Source: CAYMSF01 sp964392985 (GTDB lineage Bacteria; Verrucomicrobiota; Lentisphaeria; Victivallales; Victivallaceae). Taken from it: DNA of 64,000 nucleotides. Within the stretch, counting starts at the first letter, position 1. Every line of letters starts with the position of its first letter. Below, piece after piece: positions 26,641 through 35,977 of this stretch. A program made the translations under genes and the position numbers. Location: positions 20,554 through 84,553 of the forward strand of contig CAYMSF010000010.1 in assembly GCA_964392985.1 (NCBI GenBank), read 5' to 3'. A model generated the notes under the pieces. It did not search any database. It was given only the letters and a program-made list of their open reading frames with translations, and had not been told where the DNA came from.

Positions 26641-29600
26641 TCAACGTGCCGTTACAGCTGGCTGAATCAGATAGACCATGGTTCCGCCCGCAAAACCGGT
26701 ATCAACCGTAAAACGCAAAGTGCCGTTAGCATAAATACTCGGCAGTTCTTCTTTTTCCGTACCATCTAATGCCAAGGCATTTACCCGGAAAGAACCAGCT
26801 CCGGCCAGTTTTAAGCTGATATCAGACTTTCCCTTGCGTAACAGTAATGGCAATTCGCCCCATTTCTCAACTATGGTATGCTTGTTGTTGGCAAATTTCA
26901 TTTTGGTATTAAGCACGTCGGTAAGTTGGAAACAGAGGATTTTGCGACTGGATACCAGCGGCAATCCATCAAGCGCTGAAACCGCAATCGTCTGAAAAAT
27001 GGAGGCATTGTTTACCTCCATAACCGAACCGGTACAGGAGCCGCCATTAATAACGAATGCTTCTGTTCGCGGAGTAACAACTTTAAACATTAACTCAGTC
27101 GCATTGATTGTAATTTCACCGGTATCGCTGACCGCCTTTTTTGAGTCGCTGCGGAGCTCCGCCGGAAGTTGCCGGATTCCATCCCATAATCCTGAATCAA
27201 CCGGAACTCGTTTCGTTCCCGGGGCAAGGTTTGTGTTTTTCAAAGTACTGCCAATCCGGTAAGTTAGTCCCAAAATCGAAAAAGAAGACGGAAAGTTTGT
27301 CTGAATATTGCCAGGGTCTAAATCTGTCAGCAAGTCCGGGCATTCCCAGGCATAACCTTGTTTTGCAGGAGCAACGTCGCCACGCAGAAACATCAATAGC
27401 GCCAGCCTGTCGGACAACTGGCTTACCGGTTCACTGACACAATCAAACCCCGATGGAACAGAGGGTTCGATAAGTTGTTTACGACTGTGTGACCATGCAA
27501 AGCGATATAAACCATCCCAGTCCTGCAAGCCTGCATAAGCGCCAATCAAAGGACCGCCCTCTGCACGATACGCATTCGGAAAACAGTAATTAAATTCTGT
27601 TACCACGAATGGTTTGCCGAAAATTCTCGAAGGCATCATCCCCCGTGGCAAAAATGCCATTGCTGAGATTGCCGAACGTTGATTATAACCATAAGGCAGG
27701 GACCATTCGCGTTCGGGAAAAGTCGGGTGGTCCAGATACTCATGATTGTCAACCACATCCAAACGATTTCGCAATCCGGCTTGAAGCGGTTGTGAAATAA
27801 AGTTGTTATCAGTAACGAGCGCCTGCAACTTTATATCCCGCAAAAATTGACGGCATTCTTCAATGGCATCAGCTTGAATTCTGGCAAGGAAAATCTTAAA
27901 TAAAATGTTCTGGTCACTTGAAGCCGGTAATTTTTGCTGCTTCAGCCATTCCTGAAAACGTTGTTTATACAATTCCTTGATGCGAGGATTTTTGTCCCAC
28001 TCGGTAAAGATAGTGTCTTCATTCACCACATTGACCAGAAACAATGCCGGGTCTTCCGCCCAAGTTAGACCGGTATAAGGGTTCTTACGACAAATCATAT
28101 TGCGAACATATTCCTTCCAATTCTCTCTGGCCGAGGCGAACAGCGGAATTAACATCTTTAATTCATAGCGCGAAGTAACCGGATATTCCGGTATCTCGCC
28201 ATCGCGTAGTTTGCGACTGCAATACAAATCAATCGTGACATAAATCCCGCGTTTTTTCAAGCAGTAAAACAGGTAGTCCATTTGTTCCAGAATTTCCTGA
28301 TTTAATATTGTTGACCGGGTGGCATTTTTGGCGGTTAAAAATGTATCAAAATGGTGCAGCCTTACTGAATTATAGCCCATCTTCGCCAGAGTATCAGCCA
28401 GTTGTTCCGCTTCTTTATGCTCCAGGTATTGCGCGGAGAAACAAAGATTTGCGCCATAGAAACGAACACGTTCCTGTGGCCGTTTTTCAAAAGCTATTCC
28501 GCCGGATGGCGTAACAACGGCGCGTCCGTATTTTCCTGCCGGAGCGTCTTGAAACCCGGAAAAATCCAGCGCTGAACCTGATTTAACGTCACGCGGAAAT
28601 TGCAAGGGTTGCCACTCATTATCACTTGTAATATAACTGACAGATTCATTTTGAGTGGTGTCAATCAATATGTCCGATAAAGAAGCAGCCACAATCATCC
28701 ATACTGCAGTCTTCCCGCTTTTGAATGATATTTTGCTAATCGGTCGGTTTTCCAGCTTAAATACGGAAAGCAGCAAACCGACGTATGACTGCCGGTTTTC
28801 CGCAGTCCAGACAACATTTGCATTTGAATAAGATGAAGCATTCCACCAGTTGGCAACATCAACTCTGTTCCGAACCGGAATCGTCTGGTGACTGCCGTCT
28901 ACGTAAATAACTTCAATCTTCCCGATTGCCGCATTACCGGCGGGAACCCAGGCGGCAGCATGGAGCAGATACAGGTATTGACCAGTTTTTCCACTCAATT
29001 CAATCCCTGCTTCAACAGGAAAATATTCGCGTGACGGTCCCGCGAGAACCAGACATGAGCGTCCTTGGTTTTTCGCTGGATCAATAATATCAAAAACAAT
29101 GCCCCCCATTACTTTTTTGCCAGGCTTTATCATTCGTAAATCATTCTCAGACCCCTGATCTGTCCAGCCGCCTTTTTGATCATCTGCCGTTTGATCGGCA
29201 AATCCAGTACTGACCATCGGGCGCAAATCTATGGTGACAGCCGGTACAGGTTTAAAATCAACTGTAACCGCCAACCGGCTTTCAGTAAGTTTACCGGACG
29301 AGGGAACGCTGTAAAGACGAAGACAAAATACATTACTCTTGAATTTACGGTTGTCCTGAATAAGCAAATCAAATTTACCATTGAATTCCAGGCTCCGTCC
29401 ATTCAATGGTATAACAATTTTTTTGATTGCTGTTTTACTGGATATTGCTGTTTTATCAAACGTTTCCGGCAAACGAATTGGAACACCGTCGGCAGTAATT
29501 GACTTTCCGCCCATTCTTTCAACCGGCAGCTCCAGATTTAAACCCAGAAAATTGGTTGGCACCGGAATCTGACTGTTAAAAGTAACGTTAATATCCAAAC

Positions 29601-29904
29601 CGCCATTGGGATTGCTGGTAATATGTTCTGATGTGCGGAACCGCCCGCCCTCGACCTGCCAATCACCGGTCCATGCCCATTTCCGATTCATTTCCTCAAG
29701 CGTCAATTTCTCCGGCAGAAAAGATTTACGATCCAGTGTTGAACCCTTCCATTGTTCATTATAGTGAAGAACGGATAGAATGACACCATTACCGAAATCC
29801 AAGCTTCCACATTTAGCTTTCACCTGCTCAGAGAGTTGCACCTCAGCCTGTGATGTTATCGGCAGCAATATGAACAAAATCAACCAGCATAATTTACAAT
29901 ACAT
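26641..29904 (-). CDS. large secreted glycoside hydrolase-like protein (GH5/clan GH-A type)
   Basis: A 1087-residue exported protein with a Sec signal peptide at residues 1-20. Residues about 20-460 are beta-rich and probably non-catalytic. A TIM-barrel region follows, with YGANLCFSAQ, MGYNSVRLHHFDTF, KKRGIYVTIDLYC and a catalytic acid candidate in LVNVVNEDTIF. A nucleophile candidate is seen in FVVTEFNYCFPN, as expected for clan GH-A/GH5 enzymes. The C-terminal 200 residues are again beta-rich. The substrate is unknown. It stands alone between a convergent ribD unit and mutL. Such giant single-gene glycosidases are frequent in Lentisphaerota. Confidence 0.75.
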   Translation of the reverse strand: MYCKLCWLILFILLPITSQAEVQLSEQVKAKCGSLDFGNGVILSVLHYNEQWKGSTLDRKSFLPEKLTLEEMNRKWAWTGDWQVEGGRFRTSEHITSNPNGGLDINVTFNSQIPVPTNFLGLNLELPVERMGGKSITADGVPIRLPETFDKTAISSKTAIKKIVIPLNGRSLEFNGKFDLLIQDNRKFKSNVFCLRLYSVPSSGKLTESRLAVTVDFKPVPAVTIDLRPMVSTGFADQTADDQKGGWTDQGSENDLRMIKPGKKVMGGIVFDIIDPAKNQGRSCLVLAGPSREYFPVEAGIELSGKTGQYLYLLHAAAWVPAGNAAIGKIEVIYVDGSHQTIPVRNRVDVANWWNASSYSNANVVWTAENRQSYVGLLLSVFKLENRPISKISFKSGKTAVWMIVAASLSDILIDTTQNESVSYITSDNEWQPLQFPRDVKSGSALDFSGFQDAPAGKYGRAVVTPSGGIAFEKRPQERVRFYGANLCFSAQYLEHKEAEQLADTLAKMGYNSVRLHHFDTFLTAKNATRSTILNQEILEQMDYLFYCLKKRGIYVTIDLYCSRKLRDGEIPEYPVTSRYELKMLIPLFASARENWKEYVRNMICRKNPYTGLTWAEDPALFLVNVVNEDTIFTEWDKNPRIKELYKQRFQEWLKQQKLPASSDQNILFKIFLARIQADAIEECRQFLRDIKLQALVTDNNFISQPLQAGLRNRLDVVDNHEYLDHPTFPEREWSLPYGYNQRSAISAMAFLPRGMMPSRIFGKPFVVTEFNYCFPNAYRAEGGPLIGAYAGLQDWDGLYRFAWSHSRKQLIEPSVPSGFDCVSEPVSQLSDRLALLMFLRGDVAPAKQGYAWECPDLLTDLDPGNIQTNFPSSFSILGLTYRIGSTLKNTNLAPGTKRVPVDSGLWDGIRQLPAELRSDSKKAVSDTGEITINATELMFKVVTPRTEAFVINGGSCTGSVMEVNNASIFQTIAVSALDGLPLVSSRKILCFQLTDVLNTKMKFANNKHTIVEKWGELPLLLRKGKSDISLKLAGAGSFRVNALALDGTEKEELPSIYANGTLRFTVDTGFAGGTMVYLIQPAVTAR

Positions 29905-30038
29905 TACCGAATTCCTTGATAAAATTTAATGGCTGAATTAACTTAGACTTGATTATAATACCGGAAGAAAACCAATAAACAAGCGTATTCAAGCAAATCA
30001 TTAATGTTCTTGCTCTGTAAATTCAAGAAACTGTGTGA

Positions 30039-31883
30039 CTATTTTCTGCCAAACCGTTTTTCAAGTTCGTTGATGGAAATGTTAATGATGGTAGGACGTC
30101 CATGGGGACAGGAAAAAGGCATATCGCATTTTGCCATTTGTCGAATCAATTCAATGGCTTCGGTCATATTGAGCCGGTCATGAGCCTTTACCGCTGCCTT
30201 GCAGGCGGCGCCGGCAAGAGCTTCGAGTTTGGTTTTTCCCGTAGAATTGCCGCTATCACCAGTCAATTCTGCAATAATTTCCAGAATCATTCCTTCAATG
30301 TTTTCCTGACGAAACGCCGCCGGAATGGAACAAACAATTACGCTGTTTCCACTAAGTGTCTCTATTTCAAAACCGGCAGTTTTAAATATTTCATAGTTTT
30401 TGGTAATAAATGACGCTTCGGCTTTAGACAATTCCAAATTAATCGGCAATAGAAGTCGCTGTGCCGGATTATCATTGGAAATTCCTTTAATCAGGCGCTC
30501 GAACATTACCCGCTCATGGGCAGCGTGCTGGTCAATAATCATCAATCCGGAATTATCTGCGGCAAGGATATAGGTATCATCCAGAACACCAATCACTTTC
30601 ATGGCACCACTGCCTGGAAGTTCAAGATGTTCATTTTCATCGGTTATAACTTTGTTTGGCGTTGTTTTTAATGTCTGCAACGGCTCCGCCGATGATTGAT
30701 TACTCATACGCGGATAATAAACTTTACTCGGAAAACCCCTGACAGTTATATTTTCTTCTGTCGCCATTTGATGTTCATTATCAGGTGTAATGCCCAATTC
30801 CGGTGCAACCGGCTGATTTACGGCGTAATTAACATTGATACTGTCAAGAACTCCTTTCAGCGAAATTTCCGGAGAAATGGTCACCGAAGGACGCGCTGAT
30901 TGGCGCAGGGCAATACGAATTGCTTCAGCAATGTCTGCGGTAAGTTTACGTTCATGTCTGAATCTTACTTCGCGTTTTGCTGGATGAACATTTACATCAA
31001 TTGAATCAGGCGGTACCGCAATGAAGATTACGGCGGGTGGGAATCGCCCTTTTTCAATCAGGCTGCCATAGCCGTCACGAATACCATGATAGATAGCCAT
31101 AGCTTCAACGCCGCGCCCGTTGACGAAAGTCCGTTGCTCACGGCGGGAATTACGCGCAAATCCATGCATCGCCACGTAGCCGCTGACTCTGCATTCGTCA
31201 GAAGCGAATGCAACCGGCAGCAATGACGTAACATAACTCTTGCCGAAGAAGCAATTCAAGCGCGGGTGAAGCGTGTCAGCGGCAGGGGAGGAGAATATTT
31301 CCCTGCCGTCAATACGCAGACTGAATGTAATTCCCGGATAGGGCAACGCCAGCATATAAAGCGTTTCCTGAATGTGTTTTTCTTCGGTGGCATCGGATTT
31401 GAGAAACTTTTTTCGTGCTGGAGTATTGTAAAAAATATCTCTGACCGTTATCTCCGTACCAGGTGCACAGCCGGTGGGAATGGCGCTGATAAAACGTCCA
31501 CCGTCAACAATTACTTCCGTGCCTTCAAGCTGTTCTCTGGTTCTGGTTTTAAGACGGAAGCGGGAAATTGAGGCAATGCTCGGTAATGCTTCACCGCGAA
31601 ATCCAAGCGATGTGATTTGTTCAATATCTTTTTCTTTGCTGATTTTGCTCGTGGCATGTTGTTCCAGACTGAGCAGAGCATCGTCGCCATCCATGCCGCT
31701 GCCATCGTCGGAAACCCGGATTAACTTAATCCCGCAATGTTCAACTTCAACTTTGATGGAGCAGGCGCCGGCATCGATGGCATTTTCCACCAGTTCTTTG
31801 ACGACGGAGGCGGGACGTTCAATGACTTCACCGGCGGCAATCCGGTTACTGATATTTTCCGGCAGCACTCTAATCTTGCTCAT
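30039..31883 (-). CDS. mutL: DNA mismatch repair protein MutL
   Basis: A 614-residue GHKL ATPase of mismatch repair. N-terminal motifs are RIAAGEVIERPASVVKELVE, ENAIDAGA, DDGSGM and TSLGFRGEALPSI. The C-terminal domain carries the metal-dependent nicking endonuclease motif DQHAAHERVMFE and the CPHGRPT zinc loop, so this is the endonuclease-competent type. It follows a TPR gene after six bases; mutS is not in the window. Confidence 0.97.
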   Translation of the reverse strand: MSKIRVLPENISNRIAAGEVIERPASVVKELVENAIDAGACSIKVEVEHCGIKLIRVSDDGSGMDGDDALLSLEQHATSKISKEKDIEQITSLGFRGEALPSIASISRFRLKTRTREQLEGTEVIVDGGRFISAIPTGCAPGTEITVRDIFYNTPARKKFLKSDATEEKHIQETLYMLALPYPGITFSLRIDGREIFSSPAADTLHPRLNCFFGKSYVTSLLPVAFASDECRVSGYVAMHGFARNSRREQRTFVNGRGVEAMAIYHGIRDGYGSLIEKGRFPPAVIFIAVPPDSIDVNVHPAKREVRFRHERKLTADIAEAIRIALRQSARPSVTISPEISLKGVLDSINVNYAVNQPVAPELGITPDNEHQMATEENITVRGFPSKVYYPRMSNQSSAEPLQTLKTTPNKVITDENEHLELPGSGAMKVIGVLDDTYILAADNSGLMIIDQHAAHERVMFERLIKGISNDNPAQRLLLPINLELSKAEASFITKNYEIFKTAGFEIETLSGNSVIVCSIPAAFRQENIEGMILEIIAELTGDSGNSTGKTKLEALAGAACKAAVKAHDRLNMTEAIELIRQMAKCDMPFSCPHGRPTIINISINELEKRFGRK

Positions 31884-31889
31884 CTGAAG

Positions 31890-32639
31890 TTATTCCTGGC
31901 GGGGAGCTTGTCCCAAAACATCTTTTTTCCGGGTGGCAATGCCATCGATAATCTGCCTGAATTCAGGTTCGTCCCGGATATTGTTCAAGGTCGGGTCATA
32001 GGAGATTGGCACGATTTGCTCTCCAAGCCGTTCAAATGCTTTTTTGAAGTACTTTATGGATTTAACTTTGTCGCCGGTCACAGAGTACATACCGGATAGA
32101 TTCAGGGCAATAAATGGGGACTCCGGGTCGAGTCCTGCCGCGATATTCATGCTTTTAATGGCTTCATCAAATTTATTCTGTTTCGCCATCGTCTGACCCA
32201 GGTTGTTGTAAACATGAGCGTCACTGCCATTGAGTTCACTCTGCCTGCGGAAAACAGCTTCCGCCTGTGAAAAATTCTTTGTTGTGTAAAAAATGCGTCC
32301 GAGCAGCGACAACGCAGAATAGTTGTCCGGTTCAAAAATCAATACCGTTTTGACATGATTTTCCGCTAGAGGAAGATTACCTTCAGCCATTGCGGTATAG
32401 GCTTTATTGAGCAATAACAGCATTTCGGCTTTTTCACGGTCGTTTCTCGACGGTTGTCGCAAATTAGATGGTTTTTTCTCAGTCTTATTGTAAGGGTCAG
32501 GGGCGGAATGTTCTTCAATTGTCAGATTAGCCGCTTCACCGCGTTCGGTCTGCCTGATAATTCTGGTATTGATTACCACGACGGTAAGCAGAACAATAAT
32601 TCCAAGCGCAATCAACAATATAATTAAGTTCTTATTCAT
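31890..32639 (-). CDS. TPR repeat protein with N-terminal membrane anchor
   Basis: A 249-residue protein with one membrane segment at residues about 5-24 (NLIILLIALGIIVLLTVVVI) and at least three TPR units: AYTAMAEGNLPLAENHVKTV, LGRIFYTTKNFSQAEAVFRR and NNLGQTMAKQNKFDEAIKSM. It would face the periplasm or be inner-membrane anchored. It precedes mutL by six bases and probably shares its transcript, with no evident functional link. Confidence 0.85.
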   Translation of the reverse strand: MNKNLIILLIALGIIVLLTVVVINTRIIRQTERGEAANLTIEEHSAPDPYNKTEKKPSNLRQPSRNDREKAEMLLLLNKAYTAMAEGNLPLAENHVKTVLIFEPDNYSALSLLGRIFYTTKNFSQAEAVFRRQSELNGSDAHVYNNLGQTMAKQNKFDEAIKSMNIAAGLDPESPFIALNLSGMYSVTGDKVKSIKYFKKAFERLGEQIVPISYDPTLNNIRDEPEFRQIIDGIATRKKDVLGQAPRQE

Positions 32640-32714
32640 CTTTTTTGTACTTTATCCCGGTATTAAGTTGCGCGGGTGTTCTTCAGCGAAAACCCTGCCA
32701 ACAAAGATACTTCA

Positions 32715-33710
32715 CTATTTCACTTTATGCCAACAGCGGAAAAAATGATTTTCGCTGATTTTTTCCCATTCCGGCACTTTTTCCGCACATAAACGCTGTT
32801 CCGGTTCGCTCAAACCGTTGCAATGCATACAACGCCCGTAAAACCGGCAGCCGGCAGGATAATTCGCCGGCGACGGCACCGTTCCGGGAATAGTATTAAG
32901 CGTTTTTTCCTGATGATGCAATCTGGGAACGGCATTCAAGAGGGCGCGGGTGTAGTGGTGGACAGGATTATTCAACAGCTCTGCCGTTGGCGCTGATTCC
33001 ACCATGTGACCTGCATACATTACGGCGACCCGGTGCGCCACTTCTGCAACGATTCCCAGGTTATGGGTAACCAAAATAATAGCCATATTCCGTTGCGTTC
33101 TAATTTCATTCAACAATTCAAGGATTTGTGCTTGAATAGTTACATCAAGTGCAGTAGTAGGCTCGTCAGCAACCAGTAATTCCGGATTTCCAGCCAAAGC
33201 CATGGCAATCATCACCCGTTGCTGCATTCCGCCGCTCATTTCATGCGGATAACATTTCAGGCGCTGTTCCGGCGCCGGAATACCAACCCGGCGCAACAAC
33301 TCGATAATATGTTCCTTGAGATTTTCCGGCGGTTTCTGGTGCAGGCAGACGGCTTCGGCAATCTGATCTCCAACCCGGAATACCGGATTCAAAGAAACTG
33401 AAGGTTCCTGAAAAATATAGCCGATACCGCCGCCGCGAATTTCGCGTAACTGTCTGGGCGAGGAATGTAATGGCTCATAAACTTTGCCGCGATGATTAAA
33501 GGTAATCTTTCCGGAGGGAAATCTAGTCTGATGCGCTGGAAGTAATCTGGCCAAAGACATACAAGTTACGCTTTTGCCGCAACCGCTCTCCCCGACCAGA
33601 ACCAAAACTTCACCCGGTTCAACACTGAATGATACATTACTGACCACAGGAAGCCAGTTGTCGCCGTTACGGAATTCAACCGTTAGATTATCAACTTCCA
33701 GCAATGCCAT
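32715..33710 (-). CDS. oligopeptide/dipeptide ABC transporter ATP-binding protein (DppD/OppD type)
   Basis: A 331-residue ATPase with Walker A GESGCGKS, the LSGG-like signature MSGGMQQRVMIAMAL, Walker B LLVADEPTTALD and the oligopeptide-family C-terminal cysteine region (CRFYGRCMHC). It would energise peptide or nickel import. No OppB/OppC permease, binding protein or second ATPase is adjacent, so it is an orphan or its partners lie elsewhere. It sits downstream of the tpiA terminator. Confidence 0.92.
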   Translation of the reverse strand: MALLEVDNLTVEFRNGDNWLPVVSNVSFSVEPGEVLVLVGESGCGKSVTCMSLARLLPAHQTRFPSGKITFNHRGKVYEPLHSSPRQLREIRGGGIGYIFQEPSVSLNPVFRVGDQIAEAVCLHQKPPENLKEHIIELLRRVGIPAPEQRLKCYPHEMSGGMQQRVMIAMALAGNPELLVADEPTTALDVTIQAQILELLNEIRTQRNMAIILVTHNLGIVAEVAHRVAVMYAGHMVESAPTAELLNNPVHHYTRALLNAVPRLHHQEKTLNTIPGTVPSPANYPAGCRFYGRCMHCNGLSEPEQRLCAEKVPEWEKISENHFFRCWHKVK

Positions 33711-33784
33711 TTGTTACAACTCCGTCATCGACTGTTACATTGAAACCACGTTTTCATTTCTGAAATTGGCGAAATTCTCTGAAA

Positions 33785-33823
33785 CAAGAAGTAATAACCG
33801 CTCCGCCGTAACCGGCGGAGCGG
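33785..33823 (-). terminator. intrinsic terminator after tpiA
   Basis: A perfect 10-base stem, ccgctccgcc (33798-33807) and ggcggagcgg (33814-33823), with a six-base loop, followed on the minus strand by a T-rich stretch. It lies 12 bases past the tpiA stop and separates the glycolytic genes from the ABC ATPase gene. Confidence 0.85.
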
Positions 33824-33834
33824 AATAAATACCA

Positions 33835-34596
33835 TTATTTGCCGGCGTTGAAAATTAATTCAGCGAAACTGTCAGCCTTAAGGCTGGCTCCGCCAATCAA
33901 TCCGCCATCAATATTCGGCTTGGCAACCAAGTCTGTCGCATTATCCGCTTTCATGCTGCCGCCGTACTGGATTCTCACCTTTTCCGCAGTTTCTTTGCCG
34001 AACATATCGACAAGCTGCTCTCTGATGTAGGCATGGGTTAATTCTGCCATTTCGGGAGTGGCGGTTTTTCCTGTACCAATAGCCCAAACCGGTTCATAGG
34101 CAATAACGATGCCAGCCATCTGCTCCGGAGTAATGCCGCTAAGTCCGCCTTCAAGCTGAGTAAAAAGAACTTTCTCAGTCTTGCCGGTTTCACGTTCTTC
34201 AAGCAGTTCGCCGATACAGACAATCGGCTTCAAGCCTGCCGCTAAGGCTGCCTTGAGACGCTTATTAACGGTTTCGTCGGTTTCACCGAAATACTGCCGT
34301 CTTTCACTGTGACCGATAATGACGTATTCAACGCCTAGTTCCTTTAACATTCCTCCGGAAATTTCGCCGGTGAAAGCGCCATTTTCCGCCCAGTGAATAT
34401 TTTGTGCGCCAACTTTCACGTTTGAACCGGCAGCCGCTTTTACTGCTGCACAAATTGAGGTGAATGGCGGGCAAACGACAATTTCTACCGCGGTGACATT
34501 ACTGACCTTCGCTTTGAGCTCTTCTACCAGGCTCTTTGCTTCGACAGCAGTTTTGTTCATTTTCCAATTTCCGGCGATAATAACTTTCCTTGACAT
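33835..34596 (-). CDS. tpiA: triose-phosphate isomerase
   Basis: A 253-residue glycolytic isomerase. N-terminal IIAGNWKMNK, the catalytic His region IIGHSERRQ, and AYEPVWAIGTGKTA with the catalytic Glu are all present, as is the phosphate loop GGSMKADNA and GLIGGASLK. ATG at 34596 has GGAG nine bases upstream; ATG at 34602 is only three bases from it and less likely. It follows pgk by 33 bases and ends at a strong terminator. Confidence 0.97.
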   Translation of the reverse strand: MSRKVIIAGNWKMNKTAVEAKSLVEELKAKVSNVTAVEIVVCPPFTSICAAVKAAAGSNVKVGAQNIHWAENGAFTGEISGGMLKELGVEYVIIGHSERRQYFGETDETVNKRLKAALAAGLKPIVCIGELLEERETGKTEKVLFTQLEGGLSGITPEQMAGIVIAYEPVWAIGTGKTATPEMAELTHAYIREQLVDMFGKETAEKVRIQYGGSMKADNATDLVAKPNIDGGLIGGASLKADSFAELIFNAGK

Positions 34597-34629
34597 AATC
34601 ATGTACTCCGTAATATTTTTATTGTTGAA

Positions 34630-35853
34630 TTAATTAGCGTCTGCGAGGACAGCAACTCCGGGAAGGGTTTTACCTTCCAGGAATTCGAGAGAAGCGCCAC
34701 CGCCGGTGGAGATATGCGACATCTTGCCAGCCAATCCGGATTGATTGACAGCAGAAACCGAATCTCCCCCGCCGATAATACTTACACTGTTGCTGTCAGC
34801 CACGGCCTTACAAACCGACATAGTGCCAACGGCAAAAGCCGGCATTTCAAAACATCCCATCGGTCCATTCCATATCACCGTTTTGGCGCCGGCAATTTCC
34901 TTGTTATACAAAGCAACTGTCTGCGGTCCGATATCAAGCGCCATCCAGCCGTTTTCAATGTCGTTGCCAACGATTTTGGTATTGGCAGAATTGTCAAATT
35001 TATCCGCAATAATATTATCCACCGGAAGGAGAAATTTAACTTTCTTTTCTTCGGCTTTTTTCATCGTTGCTTTTGCGGTTTCAAGCAGTTCTTCTTCGCA
35101 GAGGGAATTACCGATATTGTGTCCGAGGGATTTTAAGAAGGTGTAAGCCATGCCGCCGCCAATCAGAATGGTGTCAACTTTTTCCATCAGCGATGAAAGT
35201 ACTTCCAGTTTGCCTGAAACCTTGGCGCCGCCGATAATTGCGACAAAAGGACGTTCCGGATGGGCAACAGCCTTGCCGAGATACTGTAATTCTTTATCCA
35301 TCAGAAAACCGGCAACGCAATTTTGTTTGTCCATGAACTCAGAAATGACTGCCGTGGAAGCGTGCGCACGGTGCGCGGTACCGAATGCGTCATTAACGTA
35401 AACATTGCCCAGCTTTGCCAGTTCTTTGGCAAATCCGCGCATTTTCTGTTTGTCTTCATCGGTTTTGGTCTTCATATCCTCTTCTTTATGGAAGCGGGTA
35501 TTTTCACAAACCATAACTTCACCCGGTTTCAACGCCGCGGCCTGCGCGACAACGGCATCGCCAATACAATCAGAGGCAAATTTAACATCAGTTCCGAGCA
35601 ATTTGCCAAGGTGTACTGCGGTTGGTTTCAGTGAAAATTCCAACGCCGGCTGACCATCCGGACGACCGAGATGAGAAAGCAGTACGAGCGATGCGCCTTG
35701 TGCCAGAATATATTTAATTGACGGCAGCGCCGCGGTGATTCTGGTATCGTCTCCGACAACGCCATTTTTTACAGGAACGTTAAAATCTACGCGCATTACC
35801 ACGCGTTTACCCTTGAGGTCAATGTCCTTGATGGTCTTTTTGTTGATATTCAT
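34630..35853 (-). CDS. pgk: phosphoglycerate kinase
   Basis: A 407-residue kinase of glycolysis. It contains RVDFNVPVKNGVVGDDTRI, SHLGRPDG, the hinge region and the ATP-site GGGDSVSAV near the C-terminus. GGAG lies ten bases before the ATG. It is separated from gap by 124 bases that contain an intrinsic terminator, so its expression may depend on readthrough or on a separate start of transcription. Confidence 0.97.
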   Translation of the reverse strand: MNINKKTIKDIDLKGKRVVMRVDFNVPVKNGVVGDDTRITAALPSIKYILAQGASLVLLSHLGRPDGQPALEFSLKPTAVHLGKLLGTDVKFASDCIGDAVVAQAAALKPGEVMVCENTRFHKEEDMKTKTDEDKQKMRGFAKELAKLGNVYVNDAFGTAHRAHASTAVISEFMDKQNCVAGFLMDKELQYLGKAVAHPERPFVAIIGGAKVSGKLEVLSSLMEKVDTILIGGGMAYTFLKSLGHNIGNSLCEEELLETAKATMKKAEEKKVKFLLPVDNIIADKFDNSANTKIVGNDIENGWMALDIGPQTVALYNKEIAGAKTVIWNGPMGCFEMPAFAVGTMSVCKAVADSNSVSIIGGGDSVSAVNQSGLAGKMSHISTGGGASLEFLEGKTLPGVAVLADAN

Positions 35854-35880
35854 TGCAATATACTCCGGTTGATTTTGTTA

Positions 35881-35916
35881 AAAAACCCGAAGCGGCTTCA
35901 AAAGCAACTTCGGGTT
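35881..35916 (-). terminator. intrinsic terminator or attenuator between gap and pgk
   Basis: On the minus strand AACCCGAAG and CTTCGGGTT form a nine-base stem (arms at 35908-35916 and 35884-35892) around a 15-base loop, ending directly in a T run. It stands 28 bases upstream of the pgk start. That is too close for a separate promoter to fit downstream of it, so some readthrough must occur or a promoter must lie upstream within the leader. Confidence 0.8.
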
Positions 35917-35977
35917 ATCATTAAAGGTCATAGCTGTCCGCAACCGGAGAATAAAATCCGGGCGCGGACTGGAAGTC

